From positions 1 to 51,145 of the forward strand of contig JAVKOQ010000361.1 in the NCBI GenBank assembly GCA_031835245.1: a DNA stretch of 51,145 bases. The letters are read 5' to 3'. Source of the stretch: Balamuthia mandrillaris (Eukaryota; Discosea; Longamoebia; Balamuthiidae). Position 1 is the first letter of the stretch; the number at the start of each line of letters is the position of its first letter. Below the pieces are notes generated by a model, which saw only the letters and a list, made by a program, of their open reading frames with translations, did not search any database and was not told where the DNA came from. Made by a program: the position numbers and the translations under genes. Positions 39,108 to 48,000 of the stretch are shown here, one piece after another.

Positions 39108-41660
39108 CTAACTTAATTCAAGCAAACATTCTTCTGTGAGTCGCAGGTTGGTTGCTACTTTCGGCCGCTTTGTTGTATTGCGCGGCCTCCCAGGTGATGA
39201 CTTCCCTGTAGCATATGCGATTGCTTGTTCTGCTTCTTCCTTGCTAGAGTACTCGATTTTTGGCTCCACTGGATGTTGATGCTTTGTTCCTTGATTTTTG
39301 TTTGCATTCAGTTTGTCTTTCTCCTTTTCCTTCTCCTCCTCCTTCTCCTCCTTCTCCTCCTTCTCTTCTTTCTTATTGTTGTGTTCTTCTCCTTCAGAAG
39401 TTTCTTCCTCAAGATCTCCGCCGTCGTCCTCACCAAGTTCATCCATCGATGGCTCCTCCAACAGTAGCAGCGCCTGCTGTTCCTCGGCCTGTTCATCTCC
39501 CTCCTCTCCTTCCACATCTTCATCATCAAGGGTAACAGGCGCTACACGTTGCTCCAGGGAGTCAGTATCATCTGCTTCAACGATGTCATCTTCAACTATT
39601 CTTGCCACTTGTGAGGTGCTGCTGTTGGTGCGTCTTGTTTGTCTTTTCAGCCCAAGCTCTAAAAGGTTCTGATCTGAAAATGTTTTCTGTAGATGAGCAG
39701 CAAGTCCAAAAACGTGTTTGCACCTCCTACCATAATACCGAAAGTAAGGACAGGTGCATGAAGGCAATTCTATAGTCACGGCGTACTCATTCCATTTGAA
39801 AACGCCGTCAGCAAGCTCTACAAAATGTGCGTTCAATCCTTCTTCTACCTCTTTTTCCTCTCTGTCGTTGTTGTTGTCATCGTTTTTGCTGCCATTCTCT
39901 ATTTCTTCTTTTTCTTTCTGTTTCTCACTCTGTTGGTGCTGTGCCAGCCGCAATCCCTCTTGATATCTCCTCCAAAGCCGGCAAACACCAAGGCGTGGGC
40001 GTTGCTGTAGTACATCGATGCGGTTGAGCTCCACATTGTAGCGGCGAAACACATTGTCTGCTAGCGTTAAGACCAAGTTGTGATCCCCTTTGGTGCCTTT
40101 GCAGTGGAAATCACGAAGAATGCTACGAAAGATCGTCTCTGTTGCATTGTTGGTATTCCACAAGCCCTCTCGGTACCCAGGACGATCAATGCTTTTCCAC
40201 GTTGATGCCCATGGAGGAGAAAGCCAGTTCTTGTCAAAGTACTGCCAAAAACGGGTAATCCTCTTTTTTTGGCAATAGTTCTTCAACACTTTTGTTGCTT
40301 CTTCCTCTGCATCTTCTGTCATGGCATGTTGCAGTCTTTTTAACAAACCCAATACACATCCATCATCCTTCCCTTGTTGTTTGGTATTATTGTTAGTTTC
40401 TACTTGTATGAGCAACAACGAGAGGGAGAGAGCAGATGCATGAAAGAGAGAGAACAAACCATACTGCGCAACTTTTTTTCTCCACAGTTGTTGTGCATGA
40501 AAGTCACACAACACCACCTGAAAGCCAGCACTTGTCGCCCCGTTACGCGCCACCTTGTCTTTGTCGATCATTACGAAGGGTTGCCACGTAGGTTTTGGGG
40601 AGTAGATCGTTGTCGTCTGTGTCTCAAAAAAGTGACGAACAGACGAAAGGAAAAAGCGCACAACTGCTGCTCGTTCCTTGCTAGCAACAGCGAAGGCAAC
40701 AGGCCAGCTCCGTCCCAAGTCATCTTGCACCACCAGTGCCCAAACGGGGGGATGTGACTTGGATAGCTTGTAGATGCTGTCCAGGCCGACTACATCCTTA
40801 CCCCATCGCTGAAGCACAGTGACTGCATAAGGCGCGATCAGAAAAATCATCCATGGCCGACGGGCCGCCGTGCGATCAAGGATGTACGTTTCACGGCTCT
40901 CCAAAGGTGGGAAAAGGATAGTAGAAGCCAGTTCTGGCCGATTCAAGGCCGCTTGGAGGGCTTCTGCTCTGGTTTGCCCTTTCTTGCCGATTCGCAGTTT
41001 TTTCCTTCCGTTGTGGATTACAGTGGCAATCTCCTGCACAGTGGGTACATCCCGAGCATCCTTGACCAGCTCACAAGCGCCCCCCAGCAACATTCGTTGC
41101 AGCTCGTGCGCCGTCATTGCTCCTCCTCTCCCATTCATTCCGTCTTCTTTTGTTCCTTGCCCATCCATCTGGCGGAGCCACTGCCGAAGCGCAGGTGGCA
41201 TAGGCAAAGCGGAAGGCGCGCAAAACCCAGGTCCGTGGCTTTGGGCTTCCTTCTGGATGTAGATGTAGGCAGTGTTTAGCTCATCTCTAAACACCACCCA
41301 ACGGCTTTGTACTTCACAGTCCTTTAGTTTTTTGTTCTTCTTTCCTCTTGCAGGAGGAGCACAGGCAAAGCCGCCAGAGCAGTGAAGATTCTCGCTGAGT
41401 GCAACCTCAAGGACCCCATTCTTCACCTTCTTGACTTTAGGCGCCCCCAACACTTTCACTCCTTCAAGGGTGGTCCGCGGATTACTAAGCACCTTCACTC
41501 CTGTTCGCTTTGTAAGCCCACGAGTTGATCTCCATTGGACTCGATAAAAGGTCGGAGCATCCTCTCCACCATTGTACAACCGTGAAAGCTGCTGCAATGG
41601 AACCTTTCGTTCAAAAATCCACCCGTAAATCTCGGCAAATCTTTTTTTCTTCGCTTCCAT
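39108..41660 (-). CDS. MULE transposase with SWIM zinc finger, copy 2
   Basis: ATG at 41660 (MEAKKKRFAEIYGWIFERKV); upstream frame is T-rich leader. The 850-residue open block has a basic N-terminal DNA-binding-like region and a DDE-type core: GLDSIYKLSK, VMIDKDKVARNGATSAGFQV, CDFHAQQLW and NATETIFRSILRDF. A SWIM finger (CTCPYFRYYGRRCKHVFGL) follows, then acidic runs and an AT-hook-like GRPRNTTKRPK. A 57-nt in-frame intron is likely in the middle (sense GTTTGTTCTC…ATACAAG, about 40410–40470), since it reads FSLFHASALSLSLLL between conserved parts. The block ends at a GTTAGTATC donor-like site, leading to the basic 3' exons. The enzyme cuts and joins element ends. Confidence 0.88.
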   Translation of the reverse strand: MEAKKKRFAEIYGWIFERKVPLQQLSRLYNGGEDAPTFYRVQWRSTRGLTKRTGVKVLSNPRTTLEGVKVLGAPKVKKVKNGVLEVALSENLHCSGGFACAPPARGKKNKKLKDCEVQSRWVVFRDELNTAYIYIQKEAQSHGPGFCAPSALPMPPALRQWLRQMDGQGTKEDGMNGRGGAMTAHELQRMLLGGACELVKDARDVPTVQEIATVIHNGRKKLRIGKKGQTRAEALQAALNRPELASTILFPPLESRETYILDRTAARRPWMIFLIAPYAVTVLQRWGKDVVGLDSIYKLSKSHPPVWALVVQDDLGRSWPVAFAVASKERAAVVRFFLSSVRHFFETQTTTIYSPKPTWQPFVMIDKDKVARNGATSAGFQVVLCDFHAQQLWRKKVAQYGLFSLFHASALSLSLLLIQVETNNNTKQQGKDDGCVLGLLKRLQHAMTEDAEEEATKVLKNYCQKKRITRFWQYFDKNWLSPPWASTWKSIDRPGYREGLWNTNNATETIFRSILRDFHCKGTKGDHNLVLTLADNVFRRYNVELNRIDVLQQRPRLGVCRLWRRYQEGLRLAQHQQSEKQKEKEEIENGSKNDDNNNDREEKEVEEGLNAHFVELADGVFKWNEYAVTIELPSCTCPYFRYYGRRCKHVFGLAAHLQKTFSDQNLLELGLKRQTRRTNSSTSQVARIVEDDIVEADDTDSLEQRVAPVTLDDEDVEGEEGDEQAEEQQALLLLEEPSMDELGEDDGGDLEEETSEGEEHNNKKEEKEEKEEKEEEKEKEKDKLNANKNQGTKHQHPVEPKIEYSSKEEAEQAIAYATGKSSPGRPRNTTKRPKVATNLRLTEECLLELS

Positions 41661-42085
41661 AATGAGAAAAAAAAAAAGGAAAAAAAAAAAAGCCAAACAA
41701 ACAAAAAAGGTGTGTGATGGTTGTGTGTAGCTGTTTCTAGTTGAAAGAAAAAAGTTAAAGAAGAAGACCTTGTTAAAACCCAAGAAAAAGTAACGGTAAC
41801 GTTATTGAAAAAAAAAGGCGGGAACAAAAAGAAAAGTATGGCGGGCAAGAATGGTGAGAGGAATAACCGTTGACCAAGGATACAGCATGCTTTCAATTCC
41901 TGACAGTTTCTTTTACAACGGTTATTCCTCTCGCCAAGCAAAGAGAAACACAGTAGCAATGTAACGATAGAGTTACTCATAATTCATGTCACCCTAATAG
42001 GTTGGGACTTTTACCTGAGGGGTGGAATTTTTATCGGTGGGGTGGGAAGTTTATGGTCGTGGGGTGGGATATCTACCATTTTTGC

Positions 42086-42094
42086 CAAGAAGTC
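42086..42094. repeat. 9-bp target-site duplication of MULE copy 2, right
   Basis: CAAGAAGTC, the partner of 38368–38376. Nine bases is the usual MULE duplication length. Confidence 0.95.
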
Positions 42095-42115
42095 ATAATA
42101 GTTGGTTTTCCAACA

Positions 42116-42285
42116 AATCCCTGGGTGCAAGTTCTGTTGAATCTCTTGCCAGGATGGATTTGCCATCATTGTGATAAAAAGTGAAGGCAAGCCAAAGGCC
42201 CTACAGATGGCCATTGCATCCAGGTAGCGCGTGCGCATGTCTCGAGGGCCACCAATGAAAGGAGTTTGGAAGAATTACACGTCTA
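42116..42285 (-). pseudogene. Helitron Rep fragment, N-terminal side
   Basis: The minus strand reads GRRVILPNSF, then after a small frame change IGGPRDMRTRYLDAMAICRAFG, LPSLFITMMANPSWQEI and QQNLHPG, the conserved block just before the HUH motif of Helitron Rep. LHPG and the ISPSDRAD of the other fragment become contiguous if the LTR and one AATC copy are disregarded. This shows where the LTR inserted. Confidence 0.85.
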
Positions 42286-42289
42286 CCTG

Positions 42290-43710
42290 CAGAGACAGAG
42301 TCGCCTGTTCATATTCGACGTCTATTTGTCTACATTCTTGCCAACAATCAACCTTCCGATTCTCTTGGCCTGTGGCAAAGACACGCCGATTGCATGAGTG
42401 ATGATTTTGCACATGCACGAAGAAGAGAAAATGGTGGGCAAGTTCCTCCGGTGAATGAAGCGGACCACAGGCGAGCATTGCGCATGATTCGACAGATGCT
42501 TCTGGAACAAAACCTCACGTTGGAGCAGTTTGGCTTACCAACTGAAGGTCTTGAAGATGACGAGAATGCAAGCGACACTCCATCAGAGGTGGCCGGTACT
42601 CCCATCTCTTTCATTCCACAAGAGCAACTGGAGATATTAGAACGATTCCTACAAAATGCAAACGAAGACCAACTTCAAGTGTTTCATCAGATCAATGACG
42701 CTGTGGTTGCTGCGGCAGATCATCAGCGATCACGGACGTTCCTGTTGCATGCCACAGCAGGCACTGGAAAGACATTCGTGGCTCGAGCTTTGTTAGCGTC
42801 TGTTCGTGTAAGAGGTTGGAGGGCGTTGGCCATGGCTTCCAGTGGCATTGCTGCTACCCTACTCCCTGGAGGATCCACTGCCCACTCGACAGTTGGCATT
42901 CCTGTTCCCTTAGGTTCAACTTCTGCATCTACCATTTCCATTCACTCCTGCCGTGCTCAAGTCTTGAGAAGCTGCTTTGTTCCTCTGGGATGAAGGGGTG
43001 ATGGCACATTGGGATGCGTTCAACTGCGCCCATAGGCTTATGTGTGACCTGGCAGGAGTGGACGCTGAGAGAGGCCCAGCAAATGGTGGCAAAGTGTTTG
43101 TCATCATGGGTGACTTTCGCCAAGTTTTACCGGTGATACCCCGTGGAAGAAGGGCTGACATTGTTGGTTCAACTTTGATGCACTGTGCTTATTGGAACCA
43201 GGTTTAGGTTTTGGTACTCCACCAAAATGAATGTGTTGCCCAACGACTGCGGGTTTCAGGGCTGGAAGCTGCTCAGGAGGCTCAACAATGGGCAGACTTC
43301 CTCTTGCGCGTTGGTGACGGTTCTGAGCCCCACCTATCCTCTGCCTCCTCATCCTCCTATCCGTCAGACTTGATTCAAATCCCGGCCGCACTCCTTCTGA
43401 ACGGTGACCATGTGTCTGACCTTATAGTTGCACTTTATGGCGACCTTACCTCTGACCACATGCATGATGCTGAGTTCCTTCGTGATCGAGCACTGTTGGC
43501 ACCCACCAATACCATTGCAGATGACATAAACGAACGAGTAATCTCCTCCATACCAGCACCGCTTGGATCTCAGACAGAGTACTTCAGTGTTGATTCTGTT
43601 GGGGAAAACCCTCTATCCTGTGGAATTCCTCAACACTCTGAACCCTTCAGGCTTGCCACCCCATCGCCCCCGGCTCAAACCTTATGCCCTTTTGATTCTG
43701 CTAGGTTAGG
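42290..43710 (+). pseudogene. Helitron PIF1-like helicase, degraded
   Basis: The reading runs through HIRRLFVYILANNQPSDS, LWQRHADCMSDDFAHARR, the Walker A HATAGTGKTFVARALL (about 42760), SSGIAATLLPGGSTAHSTVGIP, the Walker B-type LWDEGVMAHWDAF (about 42985), VFVIMGDFRQVLPVI, FLRDRALLAPTNTIADDIN (about 43480), and finally YPVEFLNTLNPSGLPPH in another frame (about 43610). At least three frame changes break it (near 42950, 43205 and 43600). The family unwinds DNA 5'→3' during rolling-circle transposition. The end LLILLG followed by a stop at about 43708 replaces the usual LLRNL. It is truncated there. Confidence 0.82.
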
Positions 43711-43722
43711 GTTAGGGAATCG
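43703..43722 (+). repeat. Short TTAGGG tract at the Helitron break
   Basis: AGGTTAGGGTTAGGG contains two full TTAGGG units plus a partial one exactly where Helitron homology ends and composition drops to AT-rich sequence. Confidence 0.6.
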
Positions 43723-44460
43723 GCCTCGTTTTAAGGCTACCCTTTGCCGGACAAGTATAAGGTATATCATAAACATAGATACATCCAAAGGAAGAACAAC
43801 ACTTGAAGTATTTGCTATAACAAACAGTTTGGTATTTCATGAAGTTGTAACAAAGTTATTGAGGTGCGAAAATGCGGAACCAAGGGAACCTGCTTGGTTC
43901 CCTGGTTCCATAGCAAAAATTTCAGACTTAGAAAAAATTTCAACGTTCTCTAAGCCAAAATGATTGAAAAAAGGGAAAATTGATGTTTATTAATAAAAAA
44001 AAGGAATACCATGCTTTTATTTGAAAAAATAAAAAAGGTTCTTGTAGAACTCAACATGCTCTATCCAATGAGCTTATTTACAAAGAGTAAAAATATTATA
44101 TGACTGAGTAATTAATTTTATACATGATTTTGTATTTTAAAAATAATAGAAAATGTTTGGGAAACTGACTGATAAATGGATAGATAAATAGATAAATAAA
44201 TGAATAAATGAATGTTTAAAAGGTGTTTCATTAATATTGAATGAATGAATAAACAAGGGAAAAAAAATGTTCCACAACATAAAAAAACAAAACCTTGCAA
44301 AAACAAACAACAATTAAATCAGAACAACAACTTAAAAACAAAAGAAAAATTCTTCATTCTTTCCTAAACTATCATTGTTGTTGCATATATAGCTCTACTA
44401 TCATTATTATAAAAATGATGATGATAATAATTAAAATAATAATGGATCCTTTAAATTATT
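43723..44460. other. AT-rich spacer
   Basis: Strongly AT-rich with GATAAATAGATAAATAAATGAATGAATG-like short repeats (44175–44250). No supported gene besides the small inverted repeat. Probably the 3' flank of the minus-strand gene at 44461. Confidence 0.55.
43876..43911 (+). repeat. Imperfect GGAACCAAGGGAACC inverted repeat
   Basis: The left arm GGAACCAAGGGAACC is followed after a short loop by GGTTCCCTGGTTCC, its inverse with one base missing. It lies just after the switch to AT-rich DNA. Confidence 0.7.
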
Positions 44461-45577
44461 TCAATACTTTATAATCAAGCTTTGAGGTAATTCTTTTTCT
44501 TGATTCCAAATAGGATGATTTGCTCTTTTCCATTTGACTTGATATAAAACAACTTTGCTATCCAACTTATCATCATCACCAATTATTTGTTCCCATTTAT
44601 AATCCAATATTTCTTTTACTACATCCATTATCTCTGTTGTCATTATTGCTTCATTTTCATTTTTATCCAACAATAAGTTTGTCTCAGAATATTTATCATC
44701 ATCATCATCATCATTATCATCCATAAATGTAAGTCTTTTAAGTCTTTTATATCTTCTTTTTGAAACTTGATCTGCTACTATTGATTGAAATAAAAATTTA
44801 TATTAATTTCAAATAAAGAAAATAACTAGAAAAATGTCTTCTTCATTTTCTTCAAATTGCTGTTGTAACTCTTGAAGTACATCAGATTCTTCTTGTGTTT
44901 CTTTTTGTTTTTCATCATCATCATCATCATCATCATCAATCTCACTACTATCTTCCAAAAATAATGAAACTATATCATCATAAGTAGATTGCCATTCTTC
45001 TTCTTTTTCTTCTTCTCCATCATCCTTAATATCATCTTCTATTTCTTTTTCTTCTTCTTCTTCGTCTTCTTCTTCTTCATGATTACACCACCAATTTAGA
45101 TCTTTTATCTTCAAGTTTTGTTGAATAACAAGTCGCATACGATTCACAATTTTTCTACCTAACTGATGATCCTTTTGAGCTAGCTGATACTTTGGTATAA
45201 TGTGTATTATGAGTATCAAAACTATGAAGCATAGCTCGAGCTAACTTGACTCTAACTTCTTCTGGAACTGAAAGATTTCTAGCAGTCAGTACTTGCAATA
45301 ATGCATCGAATTTTACCAGGAGTAATGCCAAAAACTCCAGTTCTTTCTTGTAGTTTTATGGACATACGATGTCCAAGTTTAGTATGTGATTGACCAGAAG
45401 AATTACAAAAAAAGAAGTTGGTTTGTGGATTCAGCTGTGATCTGATATATAACTCATAATCACGAAAAACTTGAGAAGTTTTTTTGCTAAACTCTGGGCT
45501 ATAAGGAGGTAAATTCTTGTTGACTGACAATAATTTTGTATAATTAGCTTTATAGACTTGTTTTTCTTCATTCCACT
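44461..45577 (-). mobile_element. AT-rich relic with tyrosine-recombinase-like, acidic and chromodomain-like pieces
   Basis: Minus-strand coding pieces lie in an island far more AT-rich than its neighbours. From right to left: NEEKQVYKANYTKLLSVNKNLPP…YELYIRSQLNPQTNFFFCN…KLGHRMSIKLQERTGVFGITPGKIRCIIAS (GKIR resembles a recombinase K/HxxR box), then VRVKLARAMLHSFDTHNTHYTKV, like the terminal H…Y box of tyrosine recombinases. A long Asp/Glu region follows, then (after a likely intron at about 44725–44815) VKEILDYKWEQII…VLYQVKWKRANHPIWNQEKEL, like a chromodomain, with a stop at 44461. The right-hand part is cut by the LTR element at 45578. It could be a Crypton-type or other recombinase-bearing element, or transferred DNA. 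It looks broken. Confidence 0.45.
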
Positions 45578-45777
45578 TGTTGGAAAACCAACTATTATGA
45601 CTTCTTGTCGACACTCTCCCCGATACCTCCAATTTTTCTTGCCCTTTTTATTTTCCCCTTTTCCTCGCGACACATTCAAAGCACACACTTTGGTCCACAC
45701 CCCTTTTCTTGTGAATAAACCCAGAGTCGCTTACGTGCCGTCCCTTTCTTGATCCGCAGGGTTATTCCCCATCAACA
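45578..45777 (+). repeat. 5' LTR of chromovirus
   Basis: 200 bp, starting TGTTGG and ending CAACA. Contains GTGAATAAACCC as a possible poly(A) signal region near 45710. Matched by the 3' LTR. Confidence 0.97.
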
Positions 45778-45825
45778 TTTTTTTAAGCGAACTCTTCGCG
45801 GCAAGAACGGTTCAACCTCACCACA

Positions 45826-48000
45826 ATGAGCGACGACGACAAGTGCGACGCTCAACGTTGGGACGATTTATCCCCCGCGGAACTTCGTCTTCTCATCGAA
45901 AAGGAGCAAGCCTCCATCCTACACCTCAAGGTCACACGGGACGAGCTCCTCGAATCTCTGGGCAAACACCAGCCGGTCAACGAGGATGAAATCTTCGCCC
46001 AACTTATGGCCACAAAACGGGAGCTCTACTCCGCAGAGCAATACATCCAGAAACTGGAGCACGCTCTCCAGCAAGCAGAGCAGAGAGACCCACAATACCT
46101 CTCAAAACGGCTCGACAGCCTCGAGCATCAAACCTCCAACATCTCCTACCTCGTAGAAGCTGTTGATGTCCTCCTTAAGCGCACCGACAAGTCCGTCTTC
46201 GAGCGCCACGAGACAATCGTCACAAACACCATCACACACGTGGACAAGCGGTTCGACACCCTTACCCGCATCGTGAACAATATCGCAGACCGCCTTGAGC
46301 GCATCGAGCTCAACCAGGTAGTCATAACCCAACGGCAACCACACACCGAGCCCGAGAAGGTCAAAGAAGGCGAAGAGAGCCTCTTCTTCGACAGCCCACC
46401 CCACGTAGCGAACACACCCTACCGTGCAGCTGACACACCTTTCACAGTGCGCCCGTTATTCTCCCCTTCGGCACGACCTACCTCTCTGGACTCTCCTTCA
46501 TTTTCCTCCAAGATTCCGACTGGTCTACCCGCTTACAACCCCGAGCGTGACGGCGACCCGGAACCCTTTCTTCGGCAACTGGAGAACAACCTTCAGATTG
46601 TCAACCTTCACCCCAGCATGTGGAACATGGCCCTCGCTAAATACACACAAGGGTCCAAGATCGCTTCCCACTGGGTACAAAACAATATAGTTATACCCCG
46701 CTTGTCATGGCACGAGGCCAGAGACCTCTTCGCCACCCACTTCGGCAGCGCGGAACTTCAAACCCGTCTCCATGACGAGTTCTTCAAACTTAGCCACCGA
46801 CCCAAGGAACCGGTGAGAAAGGTCATCGAGAGGATAGACAACATCCTTCAACAGATGACTGAGCAGCCGTCTGAAGCGCAGAAAATAGCCGCACTGAAAC
46901 GCTGTCTCAACCCTTGCCTCCTGGAATCAGTCAGCAACGTGCTACTCTTGCGGAACGCAGAGAAATACGACCAAGCTGTACAGATAGCTCTTAGCGTTGA
47001 AGCTAATCTTTACACACACAAAGCTCCCTCTAGTACGAGCTGCCCTCTTCACCCAACATCCGGACATTCAGCAGCTGAATGTAAACGGATTAAACAGATG
47101 AAAGACGGCACCCAGACGCCTAGCAAAGCCAACACCGGCCAACGCCACAATGGCAACAACAACGGGTCCTCCTCATCTTCTTCCTCATCATCAGGACATC
47201 CTCCGTCCTCCAACAAACACACCTGCCGTAAGTGCTCAGCGCCCTGGCATCCTGGTCATCAGTGTAAACCCCGCCAGCCTGCAGCACTCAACGCTAGCCA
47301 AGCGCAGACATCAACGTCTCAGCAACCGGCTTCGGCATCATTGCCACCTTCGTCACCGTCTCCTTCACCAGCTCCTTCACCGGCTCCGCCTCCTTCTGGC
47401 ACCAACCAGCCATCCACCAATGCACTGGACGCTACCGCAAAGCAGGAGTTCATGGAAGCAGTCCGCCACGCCTGGGAGATTCAAGGCAACGTAGAGCTTG
47501 CTGCCATCGACCTTAACTCCCTCCTTCACCCTGGCAACGCTTCTGACTCTGCTACGGACGCTCCCAGCCCTGTAGTCACCCCTGAAGCTATTCATGTGGA
47601 AGGTCTCGACACAGACGACGACGACGACGTAGAAGACGACTGCGAGGACAAAGTGGAACCTCCCATCACGGCTCCCATCCTCCTTAACCGTCAGCGCGCC
47701 ACAGCCTTCATAGACTCTGGTGCATCACACTCCTTCATCTCTCCAGCAGCAGCGGAAAGATACCTCCACCCAACATCCTGTAAATGCCACCACACCATCA
47801 TCTCCAACATAGACGATATGGAAATCATGTTAGGCGACAGGTCCACCACCCACGTTACCCGCCGTGCGGCACACGTCCGCATCGACTGTGGTTCTCGCAA
47901 GTTGTTTCACCACTTCTTCATCATGCCTCTTCAAGGTGAGCATGAGATCCTATTTGGAAGAGACATCATGCGACGCATTAGCGTTGGTCTTTTCGGCCTT
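45826..48000 (+). other. Chromovirus gag and protease part
   Basis: Starts MSDDDKCDAQRWDDLS. A coiled-coil-like stretch is followed by a capsid-like region (FLRQLENNLQIVNLHPSMW, ASHWVQNNI, FATHFGSAE, about 46.5–46.95 kb). Two Cys/His knuckle-like segments follow (CPLHPTSGHSAAEC and CRKCSAPWHPGHQC, about 47.04–47.27 kb), then a Ser/Pro-rich linker. The aspartic protease motif AFIDSGASHSFIS is at about 47.71 kb with LFGRDIM downstream. Confidence 0.9.

Larger units (their letters stand above)
38377..42085 (-). mobile_element. MULE DNA transposon, copy 2, complete
   Basis: 3,709 bp bounded by a perfect 9-bp target duplication CAAGAAGTC (38368–38376 and 42086–42094). Both ends begin GC. The TIRs of about 90 bp are built of ~20-bp GGGGTGGGA-type iterations. 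The transposase frame is open across the whole first block. It is inserted in a solo LTR. High similarity to copy 1 in the opposite orientation 34.7 kb away suggests recent activity of the family. Confidence 0.93.
38204..42115 (-). repeat. Solo LTR of the chromovirus family, split by MULE copy 2
   Basis: The sequence 38204–38376 plus 42095–42115 is a ~194-bp LTR (TGTTGG…CAACA when read on the minus strand) matching the 200-bp LTRs at 45578 and 50946, with about five substitutions and one short gap. It is flanked by AATC on both sides (38200–38203 and 42116–42119), consistent with a 4-bp target duplication. No internal retroelement sequence lies next to it, so it is a solo LTR, older than the full element in this window. 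Confidence 0.88.
37764..43720 (+). mobile_element. Helitron relic with flipped Rep segment
   Basis: Parts in order: an N-terminal multi-zinc-knuckle frame (plus, 37764–~37990); a Rep/HUH segment (minus, ~42285 to ~37990), interrupted by a solo LTR that itself carries a MULE; and a PIF1-type helicase (plus, ~42290–43710). Zinc-knuckle and helicase share one orientation and Rep the other. Both junctions carry CTGCAG: CTCTGCAGAG at about 37986 and CTGCAGAGAC at about 42287. The region between the end of the Rep homology (DAFVSAE) and the start of the helicase homology is missing. Neither the 5' TC nor the 3' CTRR-hairpin terminus was identified. The helicase stops next to a TTAGGG tract. The element is dead as it stands. 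Confidence 0.75.

Noticed and set aside
43211-43963. 250-codon continuous plus-strand gene
   Set aside because: Only its first ~130 codons are Helitron helicase; the rest is a chance extension through the TTAGGG tract into AT-rich DNA.
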